The notes beneath the pieces were generated by a model that made no database searches, was not told the origin of the DNA, and was given only the letters and a program-made list of their open reading frames with translations. Positions 1 through 6,132 of a DNA stretch of 10,813 bases are shown here, piece by piece (the first letter of the stretch is position 1; each line of letters begins with the position of its first letter). The stretch is taken from positions 1 to 10,813 of the forward strand of contig FR884549.1 of NCBI GenBank assembly GCA_000435535.1. Direction: 5' to 3'. A program made the position numbers and the translations under genes. This DNA comes from Clostridium sp. CAG:575 (GTDB lineage: Bacteria; Bacillota; Clostridia; TANB77; CAG-508).

Positions 1-242
1 ATTCCATTACTTCCACTTGATGATGTTAAATCTGTATTAAGTGTTTCTTTTAGTCCCATTGCTCCTCCTGCTGTTTCCATTTTTCTAAAATTACTTATCC
101 AATTTGTTGCACTATCTTTTTTTGTATATTGCGTATTTGGATTTGCTTGTAATGCCGCCTTTACTTGTCCTACTGGCATTAATGTCATTGTTACTAACAT
201 TATGGCTAATGCTAATAATTTTACTTTTGTTTTTTCTTTCAT
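1..242 (-). CDS. Secreted protein, N-terminal 80 residues (3' end beyond window)
   Basis: An open frame runs from ATG at 242-240 to the left edge, giving 80 codons with no stop. It begins with a basic stretch (MKEKTKVK), a hydrophobic core at residues 9-25, and a likely signal peptidase I site after V-K-A at residue 29, so the product should be exported. The mature start (from ALQANPNTQYTKK) is polar and rich in Ser, Thr, Gly and Asn around residues 70-80. A strong AAGGAGG at 254-248 lies 5 bases before the ATG and supports this start. The gene is transcribed away from the nfeD/SPFH pair, with about 380 bases between. I do not recognise the family: the visible part is too short to show a domain. 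It could be a surface or pilin-like protein, but that is a guess. Confidence is high that this is a real gene and low on function. Confidence 0.8.
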   Translation of the reverse strand, partial: MKEKTKVKLLALAIMLVTMTLMPVGQVKAALQANPNTQYTKKDSATNWISNFRKMETAGGAMGLKETLNTDLTSSSGSNG

Positions 243-247
243 TTTTT

Positions 248-254
248 CCTCCTT
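248..254 (-). promoter_or_regulatory. Shine-Dalgarno site of the secreted-protein gene
   Basis: AAGGAGG reads on the minus strand, with a 5-base spacer to the ATG at 242. It is the best argument that the left-edge frame is a translated gene. Confidence 0.8.
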
Positions 255-287
255 AAATAATTTTATATTTTAAAATTAAAAACTCAC

Positions 288-371
288 TTAAATAAAGAAT
301 AACAATAAATGTGCTATTTGCCAACCAACTAATAATTTGAATTTCATAATTTTGTATTTAAGTTCCCTCAT
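288..371 (-). CDS. Possible small membrane peptide (27 aa), unproven
   Basis: ATG at 371-369 opens a 27-codon frame ending in TAA at 290-288, 45 bases before the start of the secreted-protein gene. The peptide has a basic N-terminus (MRELKYKIMKFK) followed by a hydrophobic stretch (LLVGWQIAHLLLFFI), like a single membrane segment. The surrounding 305-410 stretch looks less AT-rich than the rest of the gap, which hints that something is conserved there. Against it, no good Shine-Dalgarno sequence precedes the ATG, and short open frames arise by chance. It might instead be part of the leader RNA of the secreted-protein gene. Confidence 0.2.
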   Translation of the reverse strand: MRELKYKIMKFKLLVGWQIAHLLLFFI

Positions 372-551
372 ATTTTCAGTGTTATCTTTATATACTCTGG
401 CAAGGTCTGTATTTTACATTTGTAACATTTTTCCTTTTATTTTTTATATTTTCCACATATAAAAGGTGTACTTTTAGTTATATAAAATATTTTCTAATAA
501 TTACCACAAAAATATTATTTTACTATATCTGACAAATATTGTCGTAAATGC

Positions 552-580
552 TTTATTTTTCCTAAAAAATATAGTATAAT
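552..580 (+). promoter_or_regulatory. Likely sigma-A promoter of nfeD
   Basis: A consensus -10 box TATAAT lies at 575-580. The 17-base-spaced -35 position (552-557, TTTATT) is weak. Predicted transcription starts near 587, about 37 bases before the nfeD ATG. The GACAA/TTGTC dyad at 531-543 sits just upstream and could be a regulator site. Confidence 0.45.
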
Positions 581-623
581 AAATATGTAGTCCAAATAAA
601 ATTAATTTAAAGGAGATGGTTTT

Positions 624-1103
624 ATGTGGCAAATATGGCTACTTTTAGCAGGATTATTTTTTATTGGAGAAATGATAACAGTTGGCTTCCTTATTTTTTG
701 GTTAGGAATTGGAGCTTTACTAGCAATGATTGTTAGTTTTTTCACAACAAATATAATTATTCAAACTGCTGTATTTGTAATATCTTCTATTATTTTAATT
801 TTAGCAACTAAACCATTTGTCAAAAGATTTGTTGATGTTAAAAAAACAAATACAAATGTATTTTCTATAATTGGTAAAAAAGCTTTAGTTATAAAAGAAA
901 TTGACCCAATTAATGCAAATGGTCAAATAAAAGTTAATAGTGAAATTTGGTCTGCAGAAAGTGAAAATGGAGAAAAAATTGAAGAAGGTTCTGAAGTTGA
1001 AATTATTAGAATTAATGGTGTTAAAGCTATTGTAAAAAAAGTATCTACTATTAATAATTTAACAGATTCTAATTCTGAAGTTTCTACAATTTCAAAAAAT
1101 TAA
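624..1103 (+). CDS. NfeD-like membrane protein, short form (159 aa)
   Basis: This is a short NfeD-family protein, a membrane partner of stomatin/SPFH proteins. Two to three hydrophobic segments fill residues 4-62 (roughly 4-26, 28-42 and 44-62). A soluble OB-fold-like domain follows at about 82-140, with the typical G-x-I-x-V-x-x-E-x-W pattern around residues 100-109. The tail 141-159 is rich in Ser, Asn and Thr. It lacks the ClpP-like protease domain of long NfeD proteins, so it belongs to the short form. AAAGGAG at 609-615 with an 8-base spacer fixes the start. The stop is 63 bases before the SPFH gene on the same strand; such pairs are widely conserved. The likely role is helping organise or stabilise SPFH assemblies in the membrane. 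That role is known for the family only in outline and is inferred here. Confidence 0.88.
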   Translation: MWQIWLLLAGLFFIGEMITVGFLIFWLGIGALLAMIVSFFTTNIIIQTAVFVISSIILILATKPFVKRFVDVKKTNTNVFSIIGKKALVIKEIDPINANGQIKVNSEIWSAESENGEKIEEGSEVEIIRINGVKAIVKKVSTINNLTDSNSEVSTISKN

Positions 1104-1166
1104 TTTGTTATTAGTATTACTTATTTAAAGTATTAAAATATATTAAAAATATTAGGAGGATTTATT

Positions 1167-2069
1167 ATGGTATTTTTATTAATCTTATTAGTTCTTATAC
1201 TAATTATAGCAGCTAAATCAATTAAAGTTGTTAAACAATCTGAAGTGTACATTATCGAAAGATTAGGAAAATTTTATAAGGTTGCAGATGCAGGTCTTAC
1301 AATTATAATTCCATTTTTTGACCATGTAAGAAGTGTTGTAAGTTTAAAACAACAAACTATGGATGTACCACCTCAAGGTGTTATTACTAAAGATAATGTT
1401 ACAATTACAATAGATACTGTTGTTTTCTATCAAATAACAGATCCTGCAAAAGCAGTTTATGAAATTCAAAGTTTAAAGAAAGGTATTGAATATTTAGCAA
1501 TTACAACTATTCGTGATATTATTGGTAAAATGGATTTGGATGAAACATTCAGTTCAAGAGATGGAATCAATAATAAGTTAAGAGTTGTTCTTGACGAAGC
1601 TACTGATAGATGGGGATGTAAAATTGACAGAGTTGAAATAAAAGATATTACACCTCCTGCAGATATTAGAGATGCAATGGAAAAAGAAATGAATGCAGAA
1701 AGAAATAAAAGAGCTTTAATATTAGAGTCAGAAGCTCAAAGGCAATCTGCTATTACTATTGCTGAAGGTAAAAAACAAGCTGCTATATTAGAAGCTGAAG
1801 CTGATAAAGAAGCTAGAATTACTAGAGCTGCCGGTGAAGCTCAAGCTATAAAAGAAGTTGCTGAGGCTAAAGCTAGAGAAATTCAAATGGTTTATGATGC
1901 AATTAAAAAGGCTGACCCTGATGAAAAATTAGTTCAATTAAAATCTTTAGAAGCTCTTGAAAAAGTTGCTGATGGTGAAGCTAATAAAGTATTTATTCCT
2001 TTTGAAGCTACAAGTGCTCTTTCAAGTTTAGGTGCAATTAAAGAAGTTATAAAAGATGATAAAAAATAG
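1167..2069 (+). CDS. SPFH/stomatin-family protein (300 aa; QmcA/paraslipin type)
   Basis: Residues 2-16 form one N-terminal membrane anchor. The SPFH (band 7) domain follows from about 20 to 180, with stomatin-type stretches such as V-Y-I-I-E-R-L-G-K-F (27-36), D-V-P-P-Q-G-V-I-T-K-D-N (66-77) and R-D-I-I-G-K-M-D-L-D (116-125). Residues 170-245 are rich in Ala, Glu and Lys and should form the coiled coil through which these proteins oligomerise. Length is normal for the family. AGGAGG at 1154-1159 with a 7-base spacer sets the ATG. It is the second gene of the nfeD pair and ends 3 bases before a strong terminator hairpin. Family members form large membrane rings or scaffolds that organise membrane domains and protect or regulate membrane proteins; the specific client here is unknown. 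The family call is secure. The subfamily (QmcA/paraslipin rather than HflC or flotillin) is inferred from length and gene pairing. Confidence 0.92.
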   Translation: MVFLLILLVLILIIAAKSIKVVKQSEVYIIERLGKFYKVADAGLTIIIPFFDHVRSVVSLKQQTMDVPPQGVITKDNVTITIDTVVFYQITDPAKAVYEIQSLKKGIEYLAITTIRDIIGKMDLDETFSSRDGINNKLRVVLDEATDRWGCKIDRVEIKDITPPADIRDAMEKEMNAERNKRALILESEAQRQSAITIAEGKKQAAILEAEADKEARITRAAGEAQAIKEVAEAKAREIQMVYDAIKKADPDEKLVQLKSLEALEKVADGEANKVFIPFEATSALSSLGAIKEVIKDDKK

Positions 2070-2072
2070 GTT

Positions 2073-2111
2073 AAAAATTGATGAGAATTTTTCAAATTCT
2101 CATCAATTTTT
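2073..2111 (+). terminator. Hairpin terminator after SPFH, probably bidirectional
   Basis: The stem arms 2073-2090 and 2094-2111 are perfect 18-base complements around the 3-base loop TTC. Arms begin with A5 and end with T5, so the structure works on both strands: it ends the nfeD-SPFH transcript and faces the convergent rpn gene. The right arm also contains the TGA (2105-2103) that would end rpn if its frame were restored. Confidence 0.9.
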
Positions 2112-2247
2112 CATTATATTTTCTATTTCTTTTTTAGTTAATTTTGTAATATCACATATTAAATCTACAGGTAATCCTCTTTTTAACATTTCTTTTGCAA
2201 TCTCGTTTTTTTCTTCTTTCTTTCCTTCTTTCTTTCCGATTTTTGGT
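2103..2247 (-). pseudogene. Displaced C-terminal coding segment of rpn (+1 frame)
   Basis: Reading one base forward from the A5 run (T5 on the plus strand, 2240-2244) gives I-G-K-K-E-G-K-K-E-E-K-N-E-I-A-K-E-M-L, then R-G-L-P-V-D-L-I-C-D-I-T-K-L-T, ending at TGA 2105-2103. This matches the usual Rpn C-terminus: Lys/Glu/Gly repeats followed by a small helical domain. One extra A in the run explains the shift. It could be a real mutation, a recoding site, or an assembly error. Confidence 0.75.
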
Positions 2248-2385
2248 AGCATAATTAATTGCACTTACTCTATCCATCTCCCATTTTTCCCTCAGTTCTG
2301 CTAATCTTCTAACTTCAGCATCTCCTGTTAAATAATTCATTTCTATTCTTGCTTTTTTTAATTTATCATTCTTCTCTTCTGCCAC
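2152..2385 (-). CDS. Possible intragenic short Rpn product (C-terminal domain, GTG start)
   Basis: Inside the rpn frame, GAGGAGGTGA at 2400-2391 is a near-perfect complement of the 16S rRNA 3' end. It is followed by an 8-base spacer from AGGAGG to an in-frame GTG at 2385-2383 (Val200 of the full protein). Starting here gives a 77-aa product in the present frame, or 93 aa if the downstream frameshift is undone. The segment starts V-A-E-E-K-N-D-K-L-K-K and is highly charged and probably helical, with no nuclease core. E. coli rpn genes are reported to make a short C-terminal protein from an internal start that blocks the toxic full-length nuclease. The same layout is inferred here from the ribosome site alone. 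The SD sequence encodes E-E-V-I, so a chance match is possible. Confidence 0.5.
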   Translation of the reverse strand: MAEEKNDKLKKARIEMNYLTGDAEVRRLAELREKWEMDRVSAINYATKNRKERRKERRKKRDCKRNVKKRITCRFNM

Positions 2386-2982
2386 CTCTATCACCTCCTC
2401 ATTATAATCATCAATAAAAGCTAACCATTGATTTATTTTTTCATCCATATCAGGATTTTGTTCTCTAAACTTTGGCAATTCTATAAAATACCACTTTAAT
2501 CCTGTTAACACTTCATATTCTCTATGATTTTCTAAAACAATTGCTGTCTCTGATATATAATCATCTACTTCTAAAAAATTATATCCTAATATATTTATCA
2601 TTATTACCTGATTTATATCCTGGTAATCGGTGCCTCTTTCCGTTTCTCTCGATATTACTTTTCCACTATATAATGTTGTTCTTTCTTCTATATTATATTC
2701 ATTTCTTAATTGCATCTCTATTGATACTATTGTTCCATCCTCTAATTTTGCCTGTAAATCCAATCTTCCACCCTTTTCCTCCATACTTAGTCTTTCCAGA
2801 TTTACTTCTTCTCTTATCTTTATTGTCTTAATTTCTTTTTTTAATAGTGCATTTAAAAAATCTATCAAAAATTCTTCATTTCCTTTTCTAGTAAAAAAAG
2901 TTTGAAATATTATATCATTTTTTAAATTATACCTTTTCTTCTTTATTAATTCTTGTGTTACTTGTTGGCTTTCATTAACCAT
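2152..2982 (-). CDS. Rpn-family PD-(D/E)XK nuclease (recombination-promoting nuclease), frameshifted C-terminus
   Basis: Rpn/YhgA-like nucleases are DNA endonucleases once annotated as transposases; some act in phage defence. The N-terminus R-Y-N-L-K-N-D-I-I-F (17-26) is the family opening. The catalytic core is visible as D75 (in G-G-R-L-D-L-Q-A) and E89-x-Q91 (in V-S-I-E-M-Q), followed by the typical E-R-T-T-L-Y-S segment (100-106). Residues 1-190 look intact. After about T246 the frame turns into a run of Arg and Lys that does not resemble the family. One base forward, the sequence reads the expected C-terminus ending K-x-L-x-K-x-G-L-P-V-D-L, and the protein would be 292 aa instead of 276. 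A T5 run at 2240-2244 marks the shift. The start is the ATG at 2982 with GAAAGGA at 2997-2991 (8-base spacer). The gene stands alone and converges on the SPFH gene. The family call is firm. Whether the product is active is unclear. Confidence 0.85.
   Translation of the reverse strand: MVNESQQVTQELIKKKRYNLKNDIIFQTFFTRKGNEEFLIDFLNALLKKEIKTIKIREEVNLERLSMEEKGGRLDLQAKLEDGTIVSIEMQLRNEYNIEERTTLYSGKVISRETERGTDYQDINQVIMINILGYNFLEVDDYISETAIVLENHREYEVLTGLKWYFIELPKFREQNPDMDEKINQWLAFIDDYNEEVIEVAEEKNDKLKKARIEMNYLTGDAEVRRLAELREKWEMDRVSAINYATKNRKERRKERRKKRDCKRNVKKRITCRFNM
2214..2237. repeat. Two tandem 12-base units in the rpn 3' region
   Basis: TTCTTTCTTTCC occurs twice in a row (2214-2225 and 2226-2237, plus strand). 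In the restored minus-strand frame each unit encodes G-K-K-E. Variable short repeats at this position are common in Rpn proteins. A change in copy number keeps the frame, since each unit is 12 bases. Confidence 0.8.
2391..2400 (-). promoter_or_regulatory. Internal Shine-Dalgarno inside rpn
   Basis: GAGGAGGTGA on the minus strand, with 8 bases between AGGAGG (2399-2394) and the in-frame GTG at 2385. It is a longer anti-SD match than the site in front of the full-length gene (GAAAGGA). Confidence 0.6.
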
Positions 2983-2999
2983 AGGCTCTTTCCTTTCTA

Positions 3000-3028
3000 A
3001 TTATACTAAATTCATTTATATTTTTCAA
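3000..3028 (-). promoter_or_regulatory. Promoter of rpn
   Basis: TTGAAA at 3028-3023 and TATAAT at 3005-3000 are separated by exactly 17 bases. Predicted transcription starts near 2995-2991, only about 10-14 bases before the ATG, so the Shine-Dalgarno site lies at the very 5' end of the message and may be cut. Confidence 0.7.
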
Positions 3029-3215
3029 TACTATTTAGTAAATATTTATTAAATATTTGCAATTATTATTGACAATAACAGACAGTACAAATTAGCCTCC
3101 TTCCACATTTTAAATTTCCATTACTTTGGGATTATATATAGATTTAAAAATTAAATTTTGGATTAAAAACTTTATAATCTTATAATTACCTCTTGTTTTT
3201 TCTAAGTTGATTGAT

Positions 3216-3257
3216 AAAAAAATAGTCATGCAATTGCCATATTAACTGCATGACTAT
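3216..3257 (-). terminator. Rho-independent terminator after argS
   Basis: On the minus strand, an 11-base perfect stem (ATAGTCATGCA at 3257-3247 and TGCATGACTAT at 3232-3222) encloses a 14-base loop and runs into a tract of seven T (3222-3216). It lies about 55 bases after the argS stop and closes the cysS-galE-argS unit. Confidence 0.88.
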
Positions 3258-3311
3258 ATATTAACATCATTTACATAAAAAATCAAGAAAATTCGATTGA
3301 CAAATTTCGAC

Positions 3312-5027
3312 TTACATTTTTTCTGGCATTTCTATTCCAAGTAAACTAGCACCTTCTTTTAGAACCTTTCCAGCCGCATATGTTAAATAAATTCTAGCAT
3401 CTTGCAATTCTTTGTCATCTACAATTATTTTATTTTCATTGTAAAAACTACTAAATGCTTTTGCTAAATCTATTAAGTATCTTGATAAAATTGATGGTTC
3501 ATTTTTTTCTGTTACTTGTATTAAAACATCTTCAAAATTATATAATAATTTTATTATATTTTGAGAATATTCATCTTGTAATTTTTCTGCTTTAACATCT
3601 TCTATTTTTGGTGAATATCCAGCTTTTTCTAATACACTTTTTGTACGTACATATGTGTATTGTAAATATGGACCTGTTTCACCTTGAAAGTTTAAGATTG
3701 TGTCCCATTCAAATACTTCATCCTTTATTCTTGATGCTGATAAATCGTTAAATATAACAGCACCAATTCCAACTTTTTTTGCCACATCTTCTTTATTTTC
3801 TAATTCTGGATTTTTTTGTTCTATAATTTCTTTAGCTCTTGTTATTGCTTCATTCAACAATTCTTCTAGCTTTATTATATTTCCTTCTCTTGTTGACATT
3901 TTTCCTGTTGGCAATAATACCATTCCAAATGAAACATGTTCTAATCCATTTGTATATTTTTCTTCTAACCCTAATAATTTTGCTACTTCAAATACTTGTT
4001 TAAAATGTAATACTTGTTCATAAGATGTGATATATAGTGCTTTGTCAAAGTCATATGTTCTTGCTCTATATAAAATTGCTGCTAAATCTCTTGTTGCATA
4101 TGTTGTAGAACCATTTGATTTTTCTATTATACATGGTGTATTTATTCCTTTATCTTCTAAGTCAATTATTTTTGCTCCTTGTGATTCTATTAATTTTCCT
4201 GTTTTCTCTAATTTTTCTATTACTTCTGGCATTTTGTCTGAATAAAATGCTTCTCCATTCCAAGAGTCAAATTTGCTTCCTAATAAATCATAAACTTTTT
4301 GAAATTCTTTTAAACTCAATTCTCTAAATTTTTGCCATATTTCTACACAATATTGGTCTCCTTCTTCTAGCTTTTTAAAGTTATTTCTGCAGTTTTCCAA
4401 TACTTGTTCATCTTCTTTGCATGCTTCATTTATTCTAATGTAAATTTTAGTTAATTCATTTATTGGGTCTTTTTCTATGTTATATTCATTTCCCCATAAT
4501 TTGTAACCTTCTATTAGTTTTCCAAATTGTGTTCCATAGTCTCCTAAATGATTTATTCCTGTAACATTGTATCCTAAGTATTTGTAAATGTTATATAGTG
4601 CTCCTCCAATTACAGTTGAACGCAAATGTCCTATATGGAATGGTTTTGCAATATTAGGAGATGAATAATCTATGACTATATTTTTTCCTTTTCCGATTTC
4701 TGATTTTCCAAAATCTTCTGAATTTGCAACTTTTTCTAAAATTTCTTTTGTTAATTGATTTTTATTTATAAAGAAATTTAAGTATCCACCTACAACTTCT
4801 ACTTTTTCTATTTCAGGAATTTCTTGCATTTCTTCTATTTTTTCTTTAATTTCTTTTGCTATAATTGGTGGTGCTTTTTTTAATTCTTTTGCAAGTCTAA
4901 AACATGGAAATGCATAGTCTCCATTTTTGGTGTCTTTTGGTGTTTCTATATATGTTACTAATTCTTTTTCATCTATTTGTGTTGCTTCTGAAATTTTATT
5001 TGCTATTATTTGTTTAAAATCTTTCAT
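3312..5027 (-). CDS. argS: Arginyl-tRNA synthetase
   Basis: This cytoplasmic class I synthetase joins arginine to tRNA-Arg using ATP. The order of domains is standard. The N-terminal Add-1 domain covers about 1-90. The catalytic Rossmann core starts with S-S-P-N-I-A-K-P-F-H-I-G-H at 122-134 (HIGH motif 131-134), and the KMSKS-like loop is K-M-S-T-R at 376-380. The C-terminal DALR anticodon-binding domain covers about 450-571 (with T-G-P-Y-L-Q-Y-T-Y). At 571 aa the length is normal and nothing is missing. The start is ATG 5027-5025 with AAGGA at 5040-5036 and an 8-base spacer. It follows galE by 35 bases and is last in the run before a clear terminator, so it is probably cotranscribed with cysS and galE. 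No T-box leader is seen before it. The call is secure. Confidence 0.97.
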   Translation of the reverse strand: MKDFKQIIANKISEATQIDEKELVTYIETPKDTKNGDYAFPCFRLAKELKKAPPIIAKEIKEKIEEMQEIPEIEKVEVVGGYLNFFINKNQLTKEILEKVANSEDFGKSEIGKGKNIVIDYSSPNIAKPFHIGHLRSTVIGGALYNIYKYLGYNVTGINHLGDYGTQFGKLIEGYKLWGNEYNIEKDPINELTKIYIRINEACKEDEQVLENCRNNFKKLEEGDQYCVEIWQKFRELSLKEFQKVYDLLGSKFDSWNGEAFYSDKMPEVIEKLEKTGKLIESQGAKIIDLEDKGINTPCIIEKSNGSTTYATRDLAAILYRARTYDFDKALYITSYEQVLHFKQVFEVAKLLGLEEKYTNGLEHVSFGMVLLPTGKMSTREGNIIKLEELLNEAITRAKEIIEQKNPELENKEDVAKKVGIGAVIFNDLSASRIKDEVFEWDTILNFQGETGPYLQYTYVRTKSVLEKAGYSPKIEDVKAEKLQDEYSQNIIKLLYNFEDVLIQVTEKNEPSILSRYLIDLAKAFSSFYNENKIIVDDKELQDARIYLTYAAGKVLKEGASLLGIEMPEKM

Positions 5028-5062
5028 TCTCTTCTTCCTTATCTTTTTATTATTGCAATTAA

Positions 5063-6073
5063 TTATCTATTTTGGCTTTTTTCAATATAATTCCAACTAT
5101 CTTTACACATATCATCTATGTTCTTTTCAGCTGTCCAACCTAGTTCTTCTTTAGCTTTTGTTGGGTCTGCATAACATGTAGCAATGTCTCCTGGTCTACG
5201 TGGTGCAATTTTATATGGAACTTCTTTTCCCGTTGCTTTTTCAAAGCCTTTTACCATATCTAGTACACTTACACCATGTCCTGTTCCTAAGTTATAAATA
5301 TATAACCCTTCTTGTTCTTTTTCAAGTTTTTCTAAAGCTTTTATGTGTCCTTTTGCTAAATCAACAACATGTATATAATCTCTTACTCCTGTTCCATCTG
5401 GTGTATTATAGTCATTTCCAAATACTGATAATTCTTTTAAAGTTCCTGCTGCTACTCTTGCTACATATGGCATTAAGTTATTTGGTATTCCCTTTGGTTC
5501 TTCTCCAATTAGTCCGCTTTCATGTGCACCTACTGGGTTGAAGTATCTTAATATACAAATGTCCCATGTGTTGTCTGATTTATAAATGTCTTTTAATATT
5601 TGCTCAATAAATAATTTTGTTGTTCCATATGGGTTTGTTGTTCCTCCTGTTGGTGTATCCTCTGTTATTGGCATTTTTTCTGGTTCTCCATATACTGTTG
5701 CAGATGAACTAAATATGAATTTTTTGCATCCATATTTTCTCATTGTGTCTAATAATACTAATGCTCCAGAAATGTTATTTTGGTAATATTCTATTGGTTT
5801 TTGTACTGATTCTCCTACTGCTTTATATCCTGCAAAGTTCATTACTGCTTCTATATTGTTTTCTTTAAATACTTTTTCTAATTTTTCTTTGTCCAAATAG
5901 TTCATTTCATAGAATTTAAAATCTTTTCCTGTTATTTTTTTTATTGATTCTAATGCTTGTGGTGTACTATTTGAAAAATTGTCTATTATAACTATTTCTC
6001 TTCCTTTATTTAATAATTCTACAGCTGTATGACTTCCTATAAATCCTGCTCCTCCTGGTAATAATATTGCCAT
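5063..6073 (-). CDS. galE: UDP-glucose 4-epimerase
   Basis: This cytoplasmic short-chain dehydrogenase-type enzyme interconverts UDP-glucose and UDP-galactose, feeding galactose into surface polysaccharides or the Leloir pathway. Numbered from the ATG at 6073, the NAD-binding glycine motif G-G-A-G-F-I-G is at 7-13. D31-N-F-S (after I-V-I-I) binds the nucleotide. The serine cluster F-S-S-S-A-T is at 121-126, and the catalytic Y-x-x-x-K is Y149-G-T-T-K153. The 336-aa length is normal. An in-frame TTG at 6079 would add two residues, but it lies 1 base from GGAGGA (6086-6081). The ATG at 6073 lies 7 bases away and is the better start. One oddity: Pro replaces the Thr that normally precedes G-G-A-G. 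The gene lies between cysS (59 bases upstream) and argS (35 bases downstream). No nearby galK or galT suggests a role in glycan supply. Confidence 0.95.
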   Translation of the reverse strand: MAILLPGGAGFIGSHTAVELLNKGREIVIIDNFSNSTPQALESIKKITGKDFKFYEMNYLDKEKLEKVFKENNIEAVMNFAGYKAVGESVQKPIEYYQNNISGALVLLDTMRKYGCKKFIFSSSATVYGEPEKMPITEDTPTGGTTNPYGTTKLFIEQILKDIYKSDNTWDICILRYFNPVGAHESGLIGEEPKGIPNNLMPYVARVAAGTLKELSVFGNDYNTPDGTGVRDYIHVVDLAKGHIKALEKLEKEQEGLYIYNLGTGHGVSVLDMVKGFEKATGKEVPYKIAPRRPGDIATCYADPTKAKEELGWTAEKNIDDMCKDSWNYIEKSQNR

Positions 6074-6080
6074 TTTCAAT

Positions 6081-6086
6081 TCCTCC
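6081..6086 (-). promoter_or_regulatory. Shine-Dalgarno site deciding the galE start
   Basis: GGAGGA on the minus strand lies 7 bases from ATG 6073 but only 1 base from the in-frame TTG at 6079, so the ATG is preferred. Confidence 0.8.
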
Positions 6087-6132
6087 GTTCCTTTTTTATT
6101 TGTGTGTTTTAATATCTTATTTAAGATAAATT

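Larger units (their letters stand above)
255..623. other. Gene-free stretch between divergent transcription units
   Basis: This AT-rich region must hold the promoters of the left-edge gene (minus) and of nfeD (plus). It contains two small dyads: TTACA-TT-TGTAA at 414-425 and GACAA-ATA-TTGTC at 531-543. It also has a 6-base complementary pair, TTGCCA at 318-323 and TGGCAA at 398-403, which could close an RNA element on the minus strand. I recognise no known riboswitch and no tRNA here. A clear minus-strand promoter could not be assigned. Confidence 0.5.
2983..3311. other. Gene-free stretch between rpn and argS
   Basis: Besides the rpn promoter and the argS terminator, the stretch holds a 19-base AT palindrome at 3040-3058 (arms AAATATTTA and TAAATATTT around one T). 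It also holds an orphan minus-strand AAGGAGG at 3102-3096 that leads only to a 13-codon TTG frame. Nothing else could be supported. Confidence 0.55.

Noticed and set aside
2056..2304. Plus-strand frame overlapping the SPFH end and the rpn 3' region
   Set aside because: It runs through the terminator hairpin and is the mirror of the rpn coding sequence. No ribosome site or family resemblance.
2152..2982. Rpn gene as a mobile element with terminal repeats
   Set aside because: No inverted or direct repeats flank it. The family's transposase label is historical, and the gene sits with its own promoter against a terminator.
3088..3102. AAGGAGG with a TTG 5 bases downstream on the minus strand
   Set aside because: The frame has only 13 codons before TAA, lies upstream of the rpn promoter and shows no recognisable product. 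Most likely a chance or relic ribosome site.
6113..6128. Hairpin TATCTTA-TT-TAAGATA between cysS and galE as a terminator
   Set aside because: The stem is short and A/T-rich with no T tract on the minus strand, and the gap to galE is only 59 bases. Cotranscription is more likely.
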